Shown here: positions 45,414 to 56,879 of the stretch, piece by piece
Position numbering within the stretch: the stretch's first letter is position 1
Layout: every line of letters starts with the position of its first letter
NCBI GenBank assembly: GCA_016946835.1
Contig: JACVTC010000001.1
Coordinates: forward strand, 3,943,501-4,007,500
Origin: Neocallimastix lanati (nom. inval.)
Taxonomy: Eukaryota > Neocallimastigomycota > Neocallimastigomycetes > Neocallimastigales > Neocallimastigaceae
Direction: 5' to 3'
DNA: 64,000 bases
Position numbers and translations under genes: made by a program
Notes under the pieces: generated by a model
Databases searched by the model: none
What the model was told of the DNA's origin: nothing
Seen by the model: the letters and a program-made list of their open reading frames with translations, nothing else

Positions 45414-46400
45414 ATGAAACGATCAAATGAAAATGAAAATGATTTTATATCAGAAAATAATGAAAAAAAGAGAAAGATAATTGATGAAAACGAGTTAATA
45501 AAAAAATTTTTATGTTCTAATTTTTATATAGATAAAACATTGCTAATTAAGGATTTTATAGAGGACAAATCTTCAATAATACGTGTTATCACACCCTCTG
45601 GATATGGAAAGACTGTTAATCTAAATATGTTGCGTTATTTTTTTGAAATGAATTACAAAGACGAAAATAACAATGAAAACAAAAAATTTTTTGAAAATTT
45701 AAACATAGCTAAAGAAACTAAAGATGGTGAAAGTTATATTGATCTTTATCAAGGAAAATTTCCAGTAGTTTATATTAATTTTGATGATATTTATTTAAAA
45801 AAAAGCTTTGATGAAACAATTGAAAATTTTAAACGTTTTGTCCAAAAATTGTATAGCTATTACGGGAACATTAAAAATGAAAATTTATCCGACTATGAAA
45901 AAGAAATGATAAAAAATTTTAAAAATTGTAAAGCAAATATTTATGATTTAAAAGTTTCAATTGGTATTTTATGTAATTGGTTGTATAATACATTCAAAAA
46001 GAAAATTATATTATTAATAGACAATTATGATTCACTTATTCTAGATTCATTAAATACTCCTTTTTTTAATGATTTATATTCTTTTAATCAGGAATTATTA
46101 TCAAATATTTTTCAAAAAAAAAGATATATATTTAAATCATTCATTACTGGTAAAATTGATGTACAATTTTTTAAGCCTTTTGATTCATTTAATTACCTTT
46201 TAGCTAACAATAAATATAATAAATATTTTAGTGTAACAGATTTAGAATTGCAAAAACTTTTGTTTGAATTCAAACTTGAAAATAAAAGTGAAAAATTTGA
46301 GAACTATTGTAATATTAATACAAGGGATAATTCATCTATAAATCCAACCTATAACAATCATGCAAATAAAGTAAATATTATTATTTCACCATTATTGTCT

Positions 46401-46456
<56 letters not shown>

Positions 46457-46457
46457 T

Positions 46458-46506
<49 letters not shown>

Positions 46507-48134
46507 TAGTTAAATATTATGATTTATTTTGTATAATAAATTCTATTAAAAAATTTCTTTCTTCACAAAAATTGATAGAATCAAAAAATAATGATAATGA
46601 TAATGATAATTTTTTTTTATCACAAAAAAATAAATTTCTTGAAATAATATTTAACAATGATTTTGATTATATTATGATTAAAGATATGGATTACCTTTTA
46701 CAAAATGGTTTTATTGAAAAGTCAATTCCCAAATTATTAGAATTTGAAATGTTAAAAAAAGAATATATAAATAACAACCGAGATATCATTTGGACTTTAT
46801 TTATTAAATTTGGTTATCTAATTATTGATAATAATAAATTAAAAATAAAAAATAAAGAAATTAAAGAATTTATTAAAATAAAATTTTCTAATTGGAAAGA
46901 TAATTTATATAATAATTTTAAATATAGTGAAATTATTGATTTATTTATAAAAAATTATGATGAAGAAAAAATCCAAGAATTCCTTGAAAATTCAATAAAC
47001 AAAGAAAATTATTCCCCAAATGAAGACTTAAACAACTGGTACGCTCTAATTTACTCACTTTTAAGTTTGAATAATCAATATGTAATTGTTACTAAAAATA
47101 ATTATAGTGAAAGAAATAATATTCGTGAATTATTATATGTCCATAAAGATTATTTAGATAGGTTGAATAATAATTATGAAAATAATAATAATTCTAATTC
47201 CAATAATTCTAATGAAAGTAATAAAAAAAATGATCAATTTAGTCCATATTTATCTGAAATATTTTACATTACTATAAACATTGTGCATAAAGAATGTGAA
47301 TTTGAAGAAGGTTGTATTCAAGCATTGGATGACAATGAGAAATTTCTATTTAATGGTCTTGAATTAAAAAATATATACAATAAGATCATTAAATTTGGGA
47401 TATCTGTTTGTGGAAATAAATGTGAAGTGATTTACGAAATAAATTATGGAAATAAATTCAAAAGAAAAGAAATGGCAACTAAAGTATATTGTGGTGAAAA
47501 TTATGATGACTTGTATGAAAAAGGATATTATTTTATTGATAAAACTAGAATGATAAATAAATTAATTGAAAAAGGAAATGCTGTATATTTAATAACACGG
47601 CCAAAAAGATTTGGAAAAAGTTTAAATTTAAAAATGATTCAAAAATTCTTTGAAAAACGTACTAAAGGAGATAGTAAAGGAAATGACGTATTTGATGGAT
47701 TAGAAGTTTCAAAAGATAGAAAAAATATGAGAGAATGTCACAAATATCCCGTAATATATTTAAATTTTAAAGATAACCAATCAAAAACTTATGAATCAGC
47801 TATCATGTATCTTAAATCTAAAATATCTTCTCAATTTAAATATCAACGAAAAAAGATTGATTTTAAAAAATTAGATACGTCAGACCAAAAATTATGGAAT
47901 AAAATAGAAAATGAAGAAGAAGATATGAATAAATTAAACGAATCTATTCATTTTTTATGTCAATGTTTAATCGAAAAAAAATTTTACAAAAGAAAATGTA
48001 TTGTTTTAAATGATGAATATGATAAGATTATTATTAATTCTTTTGAAAATGGATATTATGAAACGTTTATTGGTATTGTTAGATCTTTATTTTCAAATAT
48101 TTTAAAGGAAATAAATATTTATATTTCGGAATAA
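45414..48134 (+). CDS. AAA-ATPase-like / PD-(D/E)XK protein, two-unit, upstream part (906 aa)
   Basis: Two AAA-ATPase-like units are encoded in tandem. Unit 1 (about residues 30-670) has FYIDKTLLIKDFI, a Walker A-like PSGYGKTVNLNML (61-73), a Walker B-like IILLIDNYDSL (198-208), a poly-asparagine stretch from AAT repeats (about 330-365), and a C-terminal region like PDDEXK_9 (NNWYALIYSLLS... GISVCGNKCEVIYEI) in which the expected GR-x-D nuclease motif is not seen. Unit 2 starts near 689 with YFIDKTRMINKLIE and the family-typical RPKRFGKSLNL (729-739), with Walker B-like CIVLNDEYDKI near 863. The family is greatly expanded in gut fungi; its function is unknown. The ATG after the AAT-rich leader is the first in frame. 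The second unit continues in another frame from 48101. Confidence 0.85.
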
Positions 48135-49387
48135 TTACAGGATGCTTAGGTTTAGAATTAAAAACCTTTTATTCAGGACTTAATAATATCCATGAACATA
48201 CCCTTCTTTCTGATCATTTATTTTATGATTGTTATGGATTTACAGAAAGCGAGTTAAAAAAAATTTTATCCCATTTTGAAATTCCTTCAGAAGAAGAAAA
48301 TAAAATTAAAAAAGATTATGATGGCTATTCTTGTGGTTATGGTAATCGTATTATTAAGAATTTGTATAATCCATATTCAATAATGAAATTTATTAGTAAT
48401 AATAAAAATAAGAAAGACGATCGTTTATTTAAAAATTATTGGTTTAATTCTGAGAGTGATACCGTTCTAAATAAAATTATTAAAAAAAATGAATTTTCCT
48501 TTAAAAAAGATTTCCTAAGTCTATTGTATGGTAATGTAATTATTGTAGAAATAAAAAAAATATTAACGTTAAAAAAAAATTATTTAAAAGATGAAGTATG
48601 GACGGTTTTATTACATTCTGGATATATCACTCTATCCGATAAAGAGGGATATAAACAAAATATAAAAGAAATGGATGATCAAATAATTAAATTATTACTA
48701 GGTGAATCCAAATTAAATGAAAATGATGTAAATGAAGATTTAATTAAAAAATATAAAAATAATCAATCGAATAAGCACCTCGATAATAATATGTATTATA
48801 TTAAAATTCCTAATAATGAAATTTTTAATTGTTTTATAGCAAAATTGAAAGAGAGTTTAAAAAATAAAATAAAGGATGATAACTATATAAATAATTTTAT
48901 TAATGGCCTTTTTAATAAAGACATAGATACAATAAATTCAAATTTAAATGATTATTTAACATGTTTAAGTCAATATCATCTGTTTGCCAATGAAAAAGAG
49001 TATGAAAATGTTTATCAAGTATTGTTAATGCAAATATTTATATTTTGTAAAATTTACGGCCTAAGTGCAGAAGAGAACAGTGGATTAGGTAGATATGACT
49101 TTGGTTTTCCTAATAGAAATAAAGAAAAAGAATACATTTTAATTGAGGTTAAAACATGTAAATCAGAAAATTGTGATGACAATTTACTTCATAAAGAATG
49201 TGAAAATGCTATAAATCAAATTATAGAAAAAAAATATAAAATGAAACATGAAAAGAATGGCTATTCAACATTTATAAATTATGGTATTGCCTTTTGGAAA
49301 AAAACTTGTAGAATTGAAATGAAAATAAATGATAATGAAATAGAAGATCCATCAAAAAAAAATTATAATAATGACAGTAATAATTAA
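48101..49387 (+). CDS. AAA-ATPase-like / PD-(D/E)XK protein, downstream part with nuclease domain
   Basis: The open frame continues unit 2 of the upstream gene: it reads KGNKYLYFGIITGCLGLE, FYSGLNNI, YGFTESELKKIL and DGYSCG...YNPYSI, the usual order after the ATPase part. It ends in a PDDEXK_9 nuclease domain with YENVYQVLLMQIF, the motif GLGRYDFGF (D near 49096), YILIEVKTC (E and K near 49145-49156) and NAINQIIEKKY. The upstream frame overlaps and stops at 48134. A single-base shift within the TTTTAAA near 48100-48107 would explain the switch, so this is a frameshifted gene, a sequencing slip or, less likely, programmed shifting. Removing it as an intron would delete conserved residues. The catalytic residues of this nuclease look intact. 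Confidence 0.8.
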   Translation, partial: FKGNKYLYFGIITGCLGLELKTFYSGLNNIHEHTLLSDHLFYDCYGFTESELKKILSHFEIPSEEENKIKKDYDGYSCGYGNRIIKNLYNPYSIMKFISNNKNKKDDRLFKNYWFNSESDTVLNKIIKKNEFSFKKDFLSLLYGNVIIVEIKKILTLKKNYLKDEVWTVLLHSGYITLSDKEGYKQNIKEMDDQIIKLLLGESKLNENDVNEDLIKKYKNNQSNKHLDNNMYYIKIPNNEIFNCFIAKLKESLKNKIKDDNYINNFINGLFNKDIDTINSNLNDYLTCLSQYHLFANEKEYENVYQVLLMQIFIFCKIYGLSAEENSGLGRYDFGFPNRNKEKEYILIEVKTCKSENCDDNLLHKECENAINQIIEKKYKMKHEKNGYSTFINYGIAFWKKTCRIEMKINDNEIEDPSKKNYNNDSNN

Positions 49388-49533
49388 TAATTATTTTTTA
49401 TTTTTTATTTTTTTTTTTACTTTATTTTTTTTTTTTTTTAAAAAATTTCAAAAATTTAAATATTTTAATAATAATTATAAAAGAAATTGAACCTAGTTAA
49501 ATATAAATTTTTATTTTTATATTTATGATAAAG

Positions 49534-49594
<61 letters not shown>

Positions 49595-52102
49595 TATTTA
49601 TTTTTATAATAAAAAGTATTATTAAAAAAATATAATATATGAAATTTAAAAAGAATTAAAAAATAAAAATAAAAATAAAAAAAATAAAATAAAAAAATTG
49701 ATATAAAAATTAATAAAAAGTAAAAAAATATAAATATATTTATATATAAATTTTTTTTAAAAAAAAAAGAATTGTTTTTAAAAGCTTAATTATACAAAAA
49801 AAAAATTTTTTTTTTATTTATAAATACTTTTATTAGTATTATTTAAATTAATGATATACATTAATGTGAAATTATAAGTAATAATAAAGTAAAAGGTTAA
49901 AAAAAAAAAAAAAAAAAAAAAAATAGAACAAAATTAATAGAAATAATAGAAATAATAGAAATAAATAAATATTTTAATTTTTAAACATTAAAAGAAAATA
50001 AAAAAATATTTAATTATAAAAATTTTATATAACGGTTATAAAGGTTACATTAAAATAATGAATGGAATAATTGAAAGAATTTTTTACCTTTTTAGTAGTT
50101 AAAAAAAAAAATTATAAAGAATTTTTTTTTTTTTTTTTTAAAGTTATTTTAATAAATTTTTTGATTTTATTTCCAGTTTTTTTTTTTTTTTTCAGTTTCT
50201 ATTTTTTAACTTTTTTTTTTTTTTATATATATTATTTAAATATAATTTATTGTAAAAAGTAAATCAAAAAAAATTTTTTAAATAGAATATTAATAAAATA
50301 AAAAATTAAAAAAAAAAAAAAATATAGAAGTTTTAACAGATTAATATATTGATAATAATAATAATAATATATATATATATATTTTTTTTTAAATTTTTTT
50401 TTTTTTTTGTTTGAAAATAAACTTGAGAATAATAAAATTTATATAAAAATTACAAAAAAAAAAAAAAATTATTTATTTTATAATTATGTTTTTAAATATT
50501 AGAAAAAAAAAAAAATTAATAGAGATAAAAATTTTTATTATTATAATTATATTTATTATAAGATAAAATTTTTTTTAGATAATAATTTTTATTATATAAC
50601 GGTTAATTCACATTTATTTATTTATTAATTATTATATATATTTTGCGGTACAAAAAATTTTTTTTATTTTTCGTACTACATTTTTTTTTTGATAACTCTA
50701 AATAATTATATTTTTTTTTTATATTTTTATTTATTGTTATTAAAAAAATTATTTTTTTTTATTTATATTAACTTATTAATAATATTCTTTTAAAATAGTT
50801 TTAATAATTATTTTAAAGTGCACTTTTTAAATATAATTCATTTTGTATTTATGCTGGTAAGAATAAATGCTCCAAAAACAATAAAATACAAAAAAATATA
50901 GTATTAATAATAAATTATATAATAAGCAAATAAAAATATATATATATATATATATAATAATAAAATGTTAAATTTTTAAATAAAAGTTTTTGCTTTTTTA
51001 TTATCATAATTAAAATTTTGAATTTCGTCTAAACCAAAAATAGAGAAAATTAAATATTTAAATGAAAAATGGAAATTTGGGAATTTTATTTTGAGGAATA
51101 TTTAAAGCGATAGATTTTCATTAGAAGAATGATGAAAATCAGTGAATCAATAGATATATTAACGTTAATCATACTTATTGCATTTTTATTTTATTTTTTT
51201 TTTTTACAATTTTTATTATTTTATTTAGTTTTACCTTTTAAATTTATCTTTTTTTATTATATATTTTTTATTGAACATAAAAATGAATATAAAAAGACAA
51301 AGGAAGAATATCACAAAATCATGTAAAGAAAGTAAATAAGTAAACAAACAAATAAAAAAGCTACTTCTGATATAATAAATTAAATATACCAATATTAATA
51401 CCTTTAGTAATGTATATTTAATTATTTATTAGTATTAAGATTACAAATAATAACAATAATAGTAATAACTAAATAGTTTAATAAAATAAATATTATAACT
51501 TGGTTTACTAATTAAAAATAAAAAAATTAAAATAAAATATTTATAATTGTTGTAAATTTATATAATATTTCTTATATTTAACTCACAGAAATAAAAATAT
51601 TTAAACAACTTGTTGTTGAGAAATAAATTATAATATTATAATCTAAAATATTTAAAAATTTTCTAATTAAAAAAATTTTAATCATATTTTTTAATATGAT
51701 TAGTTTTAATAAATATGTTTTTTTTTTTTTTTTTTTTTTTTTATTTTTTTTTTTTTTATTATAATTTTATATTATTTATTATATATATATATAATGAATA
51801 TAAAAATATATAAAATAAAAACTAATAATAATTGATTGCTATTATTATCATATTTTTTATTTTATTATAATGAATGTATTATACAGTTTTTATCATAATT
51901 TATTTCTTTTTATTCATTAAAAATCTCTAAAATATTAAATAATAAAAAAATTTATTAAATATATAATAAAATTAAATTTTGTAAATAATACATTATTAAT
52001 GTATCATTTAATTTTATCTATTACTATTATTACTACTAATACTATTTCTATTACTATTCCTAATTACTATTATTACTATTGTACAATTATTACTACTACC
52101 AC

Positions 52103-52134
<32 letters not shown>

Positions 52135-52474
52135 TTTTTTTAATAAATCGTATATATTAAAATCATCTTTATTTTTATATATTTATTCTTACAATATTAA
52201 CATGATTTATATAAATTATATGTATAACTATAATATGAATAATATATATTTATATATATATATATATATTATTATTTTATATTGTATAATTAAAAATTTT
52301 ATATTACATACCTGTGAATTATATATGTCATAATAATATGAAAATTATATAAAAATAGAAATAAATAAAATAATATAAATTTAGTAGTAGGATCAATTAA
52401 AGAAACATTGAATGATTATACAAGTTGAAAAAAAAAAAAAAAATTGTCTACAAGGAAAGTAGCTCAAAAATATT
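49388..52474. other. Gene-free, low-complexity intergenic region
   Basis: About 3 kb of A/T homopolymers with no supported gene: A-runs at 49534-49592 and 49898-49923, T-runs near 50116-50140 and 50214-50223, TA repeats near 50369 and 50938, and a T-run at 51720-51742. An ACT/ATT/AAT triplet zone lies at 52018-52128. Short open frames here are homopolymer translations. Confidence 0.7.
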
Positions 52475-53938
52475 TTATTTTGATTTTTGTTTTTTTTCTT
52501 TTCTCTCTTGTACATCTAAATTAACTTTTTCACAAACTTCTAATATGATATCTTCGTCCAAATCTAATTGTAAAGCTAAATCTTTGATTTTATAAGATTT
52601 ATCTCCAACAAAACAATTTATTATTTCTAATTCTTCTTCTGTAAATATTTCCTTATAATCATCTTTTATTTCTTTTAATTTTTCACCTTTTTTTAAACTT
52701 TTCATTAAATATTTTAATTCTATTTTTTTTTCACCTTCCTTTCTACCTTGTATTACACCTTCCTTTTTACCTTTTATTAAACCTTTTATTAAACCTTCAT
52801 CATATTTCCCTTCCATTTTTGATTTTTCATCCATTATTTCTTTTTCTCTTTGTTCGTATAATTCTATAAAATCAGGATCAGCTTGTAAAAGAAATAATTG
52901 TTCTCTTGCATTAATAAATACTTCGGGTATATCGTCTTGTTTAAAATATTCATCGTTAGGATCATTTAAAAAAAGGATCCATGAATAATTGTCAATCATT
53001 TTATTCCTATGTTTTACTGCATATTCTTTGTATTTAGGTAACTCAATGAAATGAATATTTAATAAATCTTTAAAACCTTTTTCTTCATTTGTATTTTTAT
53101 CTTTTAAAGTAAATTCCCAATGAGGAATAGTCATTTCCTCTTTCGTATTATTTAATAAATTAAAATTCAATATATTTATCATGACGACTTTAGGAATTTT
53201 TTTATATTTATTACCAAAAAGTAATGATGGATAAATTATTTTAGAAGCATAAAAAAGTGTTCTTTTATACATTTCACGATCTTCATTAATTTGAATTTCA
53301 ATGTTTATCCTTTCATCATCTTTTGTTGTTGCTTCCATATTTATCACACTATCATTTTCTTCCGGTTTAAATAAATCTGCCATATAATTTTTAAAATTAT
53401 TTATTTCTTTTGTTGTTTCATTATTTTCAATATTAAAATATTTATTATTGTTTGTTTTATATTCTTTTAAAATATTATTTATTTGTTCTTTAATGTCTTC
53501 TCTTAAAGTAATATCTTCGATTTCTAATATTTTTTCTAATAGATTATTTACGTTTTCATTAAAACAATTGAGTAGATCATCTAATTTTAAATCTAAAAAA
53601 TTTTGAAAATTATTATAAAATAAAACACTTTTAATATTAATATTGTTCATTTCATTATTATCATTATCATGAATATCCATTTTACTAGTTTTAGTGAAAT
53701 ATTTCGGTACCTTGGTACTAAGTCTTCCTCTTTTTTTCTTATTTGTTATTAATCCAATATTATCAACTTTTTCTACATTTAAATATTCTAAATCTACAAT
53801 TTCATTATTTTTATTACGTCCCAATATTTGATTTAAAAAATGGATTATAATTAATTCATTTCCTTCTATTCCAAATAAATTTTTAAAAGTAATATCATAT
53901 ATTGGTTTAATATGTACATTTATATTTCTTATATCCAT
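52475..53938 (-). CDS. Rpn-family PD-(D/E)XK nuclease / transposase-like protein (487 aa)
   Basis: The N-terminus IKPIYDITFKNLFGIEGNELIIIHFLNQILG (residues 10-40) is the signature start of the Rpn/PDDEXK_2 family, and INIEIQ (211-216) is the core E-x-Q catalytic strand, followed by YKRTLFYASKIIYPSLL. The C-terminus has the typical repeats GLIKGLIKGKKEGVIQGRKEGEKK. In bacteria Rpn proteins are recombination-promoting DNA nucleases; here the role is not known. An asparagine-rich insert of about 135 residues (60-195) separates the first motif from the core. It starts with KKKRGRLSTK, which resembles a loose AT-hook. The gene lies 3.1 kb from the AAA/PD-(D/E)XK gene, reads towards it, and looks whole. 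Confidence 0.88.
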   Translation of the reverse strand: MDIRNINVHIKPIYDITFKNLFGIEGNELIIIHFLNQILGRNKNNEIVDLEYLNVEKVDNIGLITNKKKRGRLSTKVPKYFTKTSKMDIHDNDNNEMNNINIKSVLFYNNFQNFLDLKLDDLLNCFNENVNNLLEKILEIEDITLREDIKEQINNILKEYKTNNNKYFNIENNETTKEINNFKNYMADLFKPEENDSVINMEATTKDDERINIEIQINEDREMYKRTLFYASKIIYPSLLFGNKYKKIPKVVMINILNFNLLNNTKEEMTIPHWEFTLKDKNTNEEKGFKDLLNIHFIELPKYKEYAVKHRNKMIDNYSWILFLNDPNDEYFKQDDIPEVFINAREQLFLLQADPDFIELYEQREKEIMDEKSKMEGKYDEGLIKGLIKGKKEGVIQGRKEGEKKIELKYLMKSLKKGEKLKEIKDDYKEIFTEEELEIINCFVGDKSYKIKDLALQLDLDEDIILEVCEKVNLDVQERKEKKQKSK

Positions 53939-54223
53939 TTTTTTTTTTTTTTTCTTGATAAAAGGAAATCACTTTTATACAAATTATTATACATTATTTA
54001 AAAAAAAAAAAAAAAATACAAATTTTTGCTAATAAATATATTGTGTGAATAATTATAAAAAAAAAAAGTACTGAGGTGTGAAATATTAAAACTTTTTTTA
54101 GTTATTTTATGATAAATAATGATATAAACCAAATAGGTGTAAGCAAAACATATTTTGGAATATTTTGAATATTTATATATTCAGATATTCCAAATTTATA
54201 TCTTATTATTAATAATAATTTAT

Positions 54224-54510
54224 ATTTATTATTTATATTTTATATTTATTATTTATTTTATATTATTATTTATATTTTATCTTATTATTTATATTTTATA
54301 TTATTATTTATATTTTATCTTATTATTTATATTTTATATTATTATTTATATTTTATATTATTATTTATATTTTATCTTATTATTTATATTTTATATTATT
54401 ATTTATATTTTATATAATTATTTATATTTTATATTATTATTTATATTTTATATTATTATTTATATTTTATATTATTATTTATATTTTATCTTATTATTTA
54501 TATTTCATAA
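54224..54510. repeat. Tandem repeat of a roughly 20-bp TTATTTATATTTTAT unit
   Basis: About fourteen head-to-tail units alternate between ATTTTATATTATT and ATTTTATCTTATT variants. The variant pattern (TATT versus CTT) is itself partly periodic, pointing to block-wise amplification. The open frame across it is a repeat translation (YLYFILLFI) and is not called as a gene. Confidence 0.9.
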
Positions 54511-56189
54511 ATATTAAATTATAGTTTTTATTTTAAATTATTATTAAAGTTTATAATTATTAAGTTTATATAATTAATACAATAGTTTATATTATTGATA
54601 TAGTATTCATATTAAAATATTATTATATTCTTATTTATTATATTTATTTATAAGAAGATATAATTATATACTTTTCAATATAATTCATATTAATGTTTAT
54701 TCTTGTTTATGTTTTTTTTGTTTTTCTTTTAGTTGAAATTAGTTATTGTCAATGATAAAATAATAATAAAATATTAATTAAAAATCATTCATAACTAAAA
54801 AATACACTTAATTAAATCAGCTACAGCATAAAGAATATCACGTTAATAATGATATAAAACAAATATGTGTAGCAACATATTTGTATATTTAATAATAATT
54901 ATTAAATATTAAATTTATATCTTTTTGATAATAATTATTTTATTTTATTTTATTTCAATATGTATTATTATAATTATAATAATTATAATACTTTATTTCA
55001 TATAAAATTTATATAGTTCTATATATTAGAATATATAATTAATATATTACCTATTTCTTATAAATTAAATTATTTATATTAGAAATAGAAAACTCTCTTG
55101 TAAATTTTTAGGAATTAGAATTATTATTTTAATTGTACGAATATTATAATTTTATTAATAAAATTTACTAAACTACCATTATTTAAAACCCACTGCTTAT
55201 AAATTATTGCACATAAAAGTCCCGCATATCAATAATTAATTCACGTGATATTATAAATGATATGCGTGACTTTTATGTGCTATCGTTTAATTATAATAAT
55301 TAGAGTGATTATTGTTATTTAATTTATGATTACTTTTCCTAAAATAATTAAAAAAAAACCTACTTCTAATTAATTTTTATTAGAAATTGGTTGCTATTAA
55401 GAAATTTAACATTTTTAATAAATATAAATTTAATAGATATAAAATTAACATTTTAAACATAGAATATAAATTATATCTATAAGAATATAATATCTATATT
55501 TAAAAAATATATATTATATGTAAGAATATAAAATAAATATAAAATAATACATAATAATATATTATATAATATTATATAATATAAATATATAATTCAATAG
55601 ATGATAAAATAATATGTAATTTAATAGATATTATAATAGTCATTATAATATAATAATGAATAATTAATATATTATAAAAATTATTATCAAAAAGATATAA
55701 AAATTTAATAATGATTATTAAATATATACAAATAGGTTAACTACACCTATTTTATTTTAGATCAGAAATGATATATGGGGGAGGTTGCATTATGCCAATA
55801 TTCACATGATATATATGTGTGTCTTTAGTTATTTTGTGCTACATAATATTATTTTATTGTATTATTTTGTTATTTCAATTTTTAAATTAATTAATAAGTG
55901 AATAATTAAATAAATCATAGAATGGTTAGATTTTATGATTTTAATTCTTTTATTTTAAATGCTATTAATAAAAGAATTATATAAAAATATAAATGTTATT
56001 AAAATAATAAATGTTATTAAAAATATAAATTTTGTTAATAATGACTCTTTTATTTAAAAATTATTAAAAAAAAATAATAATTATAATGATAAAACTATTA
56101 ATTATACATTGTATTTGAATATTTATTTAAATTGTATAAATTTAATAAGCTTTATAAATTAAATTTTTTAATGACAGAATTCTGATGAT
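54511..56189. other. Gene-free region with MITE-like hairpins
   Basis: No coding region is supported. Two related phrases, AATGATATAAAMCAAATA followed by GTGTAAGC or GTGTAGCAACATA, occur at about 54118 and 54848, and a TGATATATGGGGGAGGTTGC patch lies at 55770-55789. The strong hairpin at 55209-55280 is listed separately. These look like remnants of short DNA transposons. Confidence 0.5.
55209..55280. repeat. Hairpin with 23-bp arms (one mismatch), MITE-like
   Basis: GCACATAAAAGTCCCGCATA(TCA) at 55209-55231 pairs with its reverse complement at 55258-55280 except at one position. The 26-base loop contains CACGTGATAT. The arms are far less AT-rich than the surroundings. Size and form fit a tiny foldback element or the two ends of a larger deleted one; a weaker related stretch (TATATGTGTG...TTTTGTGCTACAT) is near 55815-55848. 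Confidence 0.7.
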
Positions 56190-56560
56190 TTCGTTTGGTC
56201 ATTCCTCATTTCTTAGTTATTTATTATAAAGTAATATTTATGTTATATTATTAAATCAGTTAAACAATCAAACCACAAATCAGTAGTATTATTTCTATCA
56301 CATTTAGCATTAATTAACTCGGTTTCAATATTTTTGTAGCATTCAATTAAGACAGTGATTTCATTAGCTTTATTTATTGCTCTTTTTTTTTTTTTTATTT
56401 TCCAAATTCCTCTTATTTTTCTTTGATAATAATAATATGATAAATGTTCAAGTTTATTTAATTTAATTCATAATAAAATGGCTTTGTTGGAACTAAATTA
56501 TTTAAATAATTATTGAGTGATTCTGAGGCATTGTTTGTTATAGGTTCTATATTATTATAA
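56190..56560 (-). pseudogene. MULE transposase relic, C-terminal part
   Basis: On the minus strand the stretch IEPITNNASESLNNYLNNLVPTK (from about 56553 to 56485) is the conserved TNN-x-x-ES-x-N segment that follows the DDE domain in Mutator-like transposases. Helical sequence with RKIRGIWKI and EITVLIECYKNIETELINAKC continues to about 56240, interrupted by at least one in-frame stop. This is a plain DNA-transposon relic. Its orientation is opposite to the transposase part at 56880-57640. Confidence 0.65.
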
Positions 56561-56879
56561 TAATTACAAATTTTCATATCATAACCAACTAAATATGTTT
56601 TATAAAAAATATTCTAAAAACTTTAAAAATTGACAATAATTATTTTTAATGGATTTAATTTTAATTATAACATAAATATCAAATAGGTATAATGTATACA
56701 GGATTTATAAATGTTAATTTTAAAATAGATTTATAATAAATATAAATATATTACTATCATTTTTTTACTTTATTATAGCCTATTTAATTTTTTTTTTAAT
56801 TTCTAGTGATTTTTTATAATGCAAAATACAATATTTAATATTTGTATTAGGAAATATTGTTTTTTGCTGTTTTAGATAT

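Noticed and set aside
48072-48140. Possible GT-AG intron that would join the two frames of the AAA-ATPase-like gene
   Set aside because: It would remove residues matching the conserved family stretch leading to FGIITGCLGLE, so a one-base frame shift explains the data better.
50071-51326. Small Phe/Lys-rich open frames between the two host genes
   Set aside because: Homopolymer translations with no conserved motif; composition alone explains them.
54155-54517. 120-codon open frame of YLYFILLFI repeats
   Set aside because: It only translates the 20-bp tandem repeat; no domain or start context.
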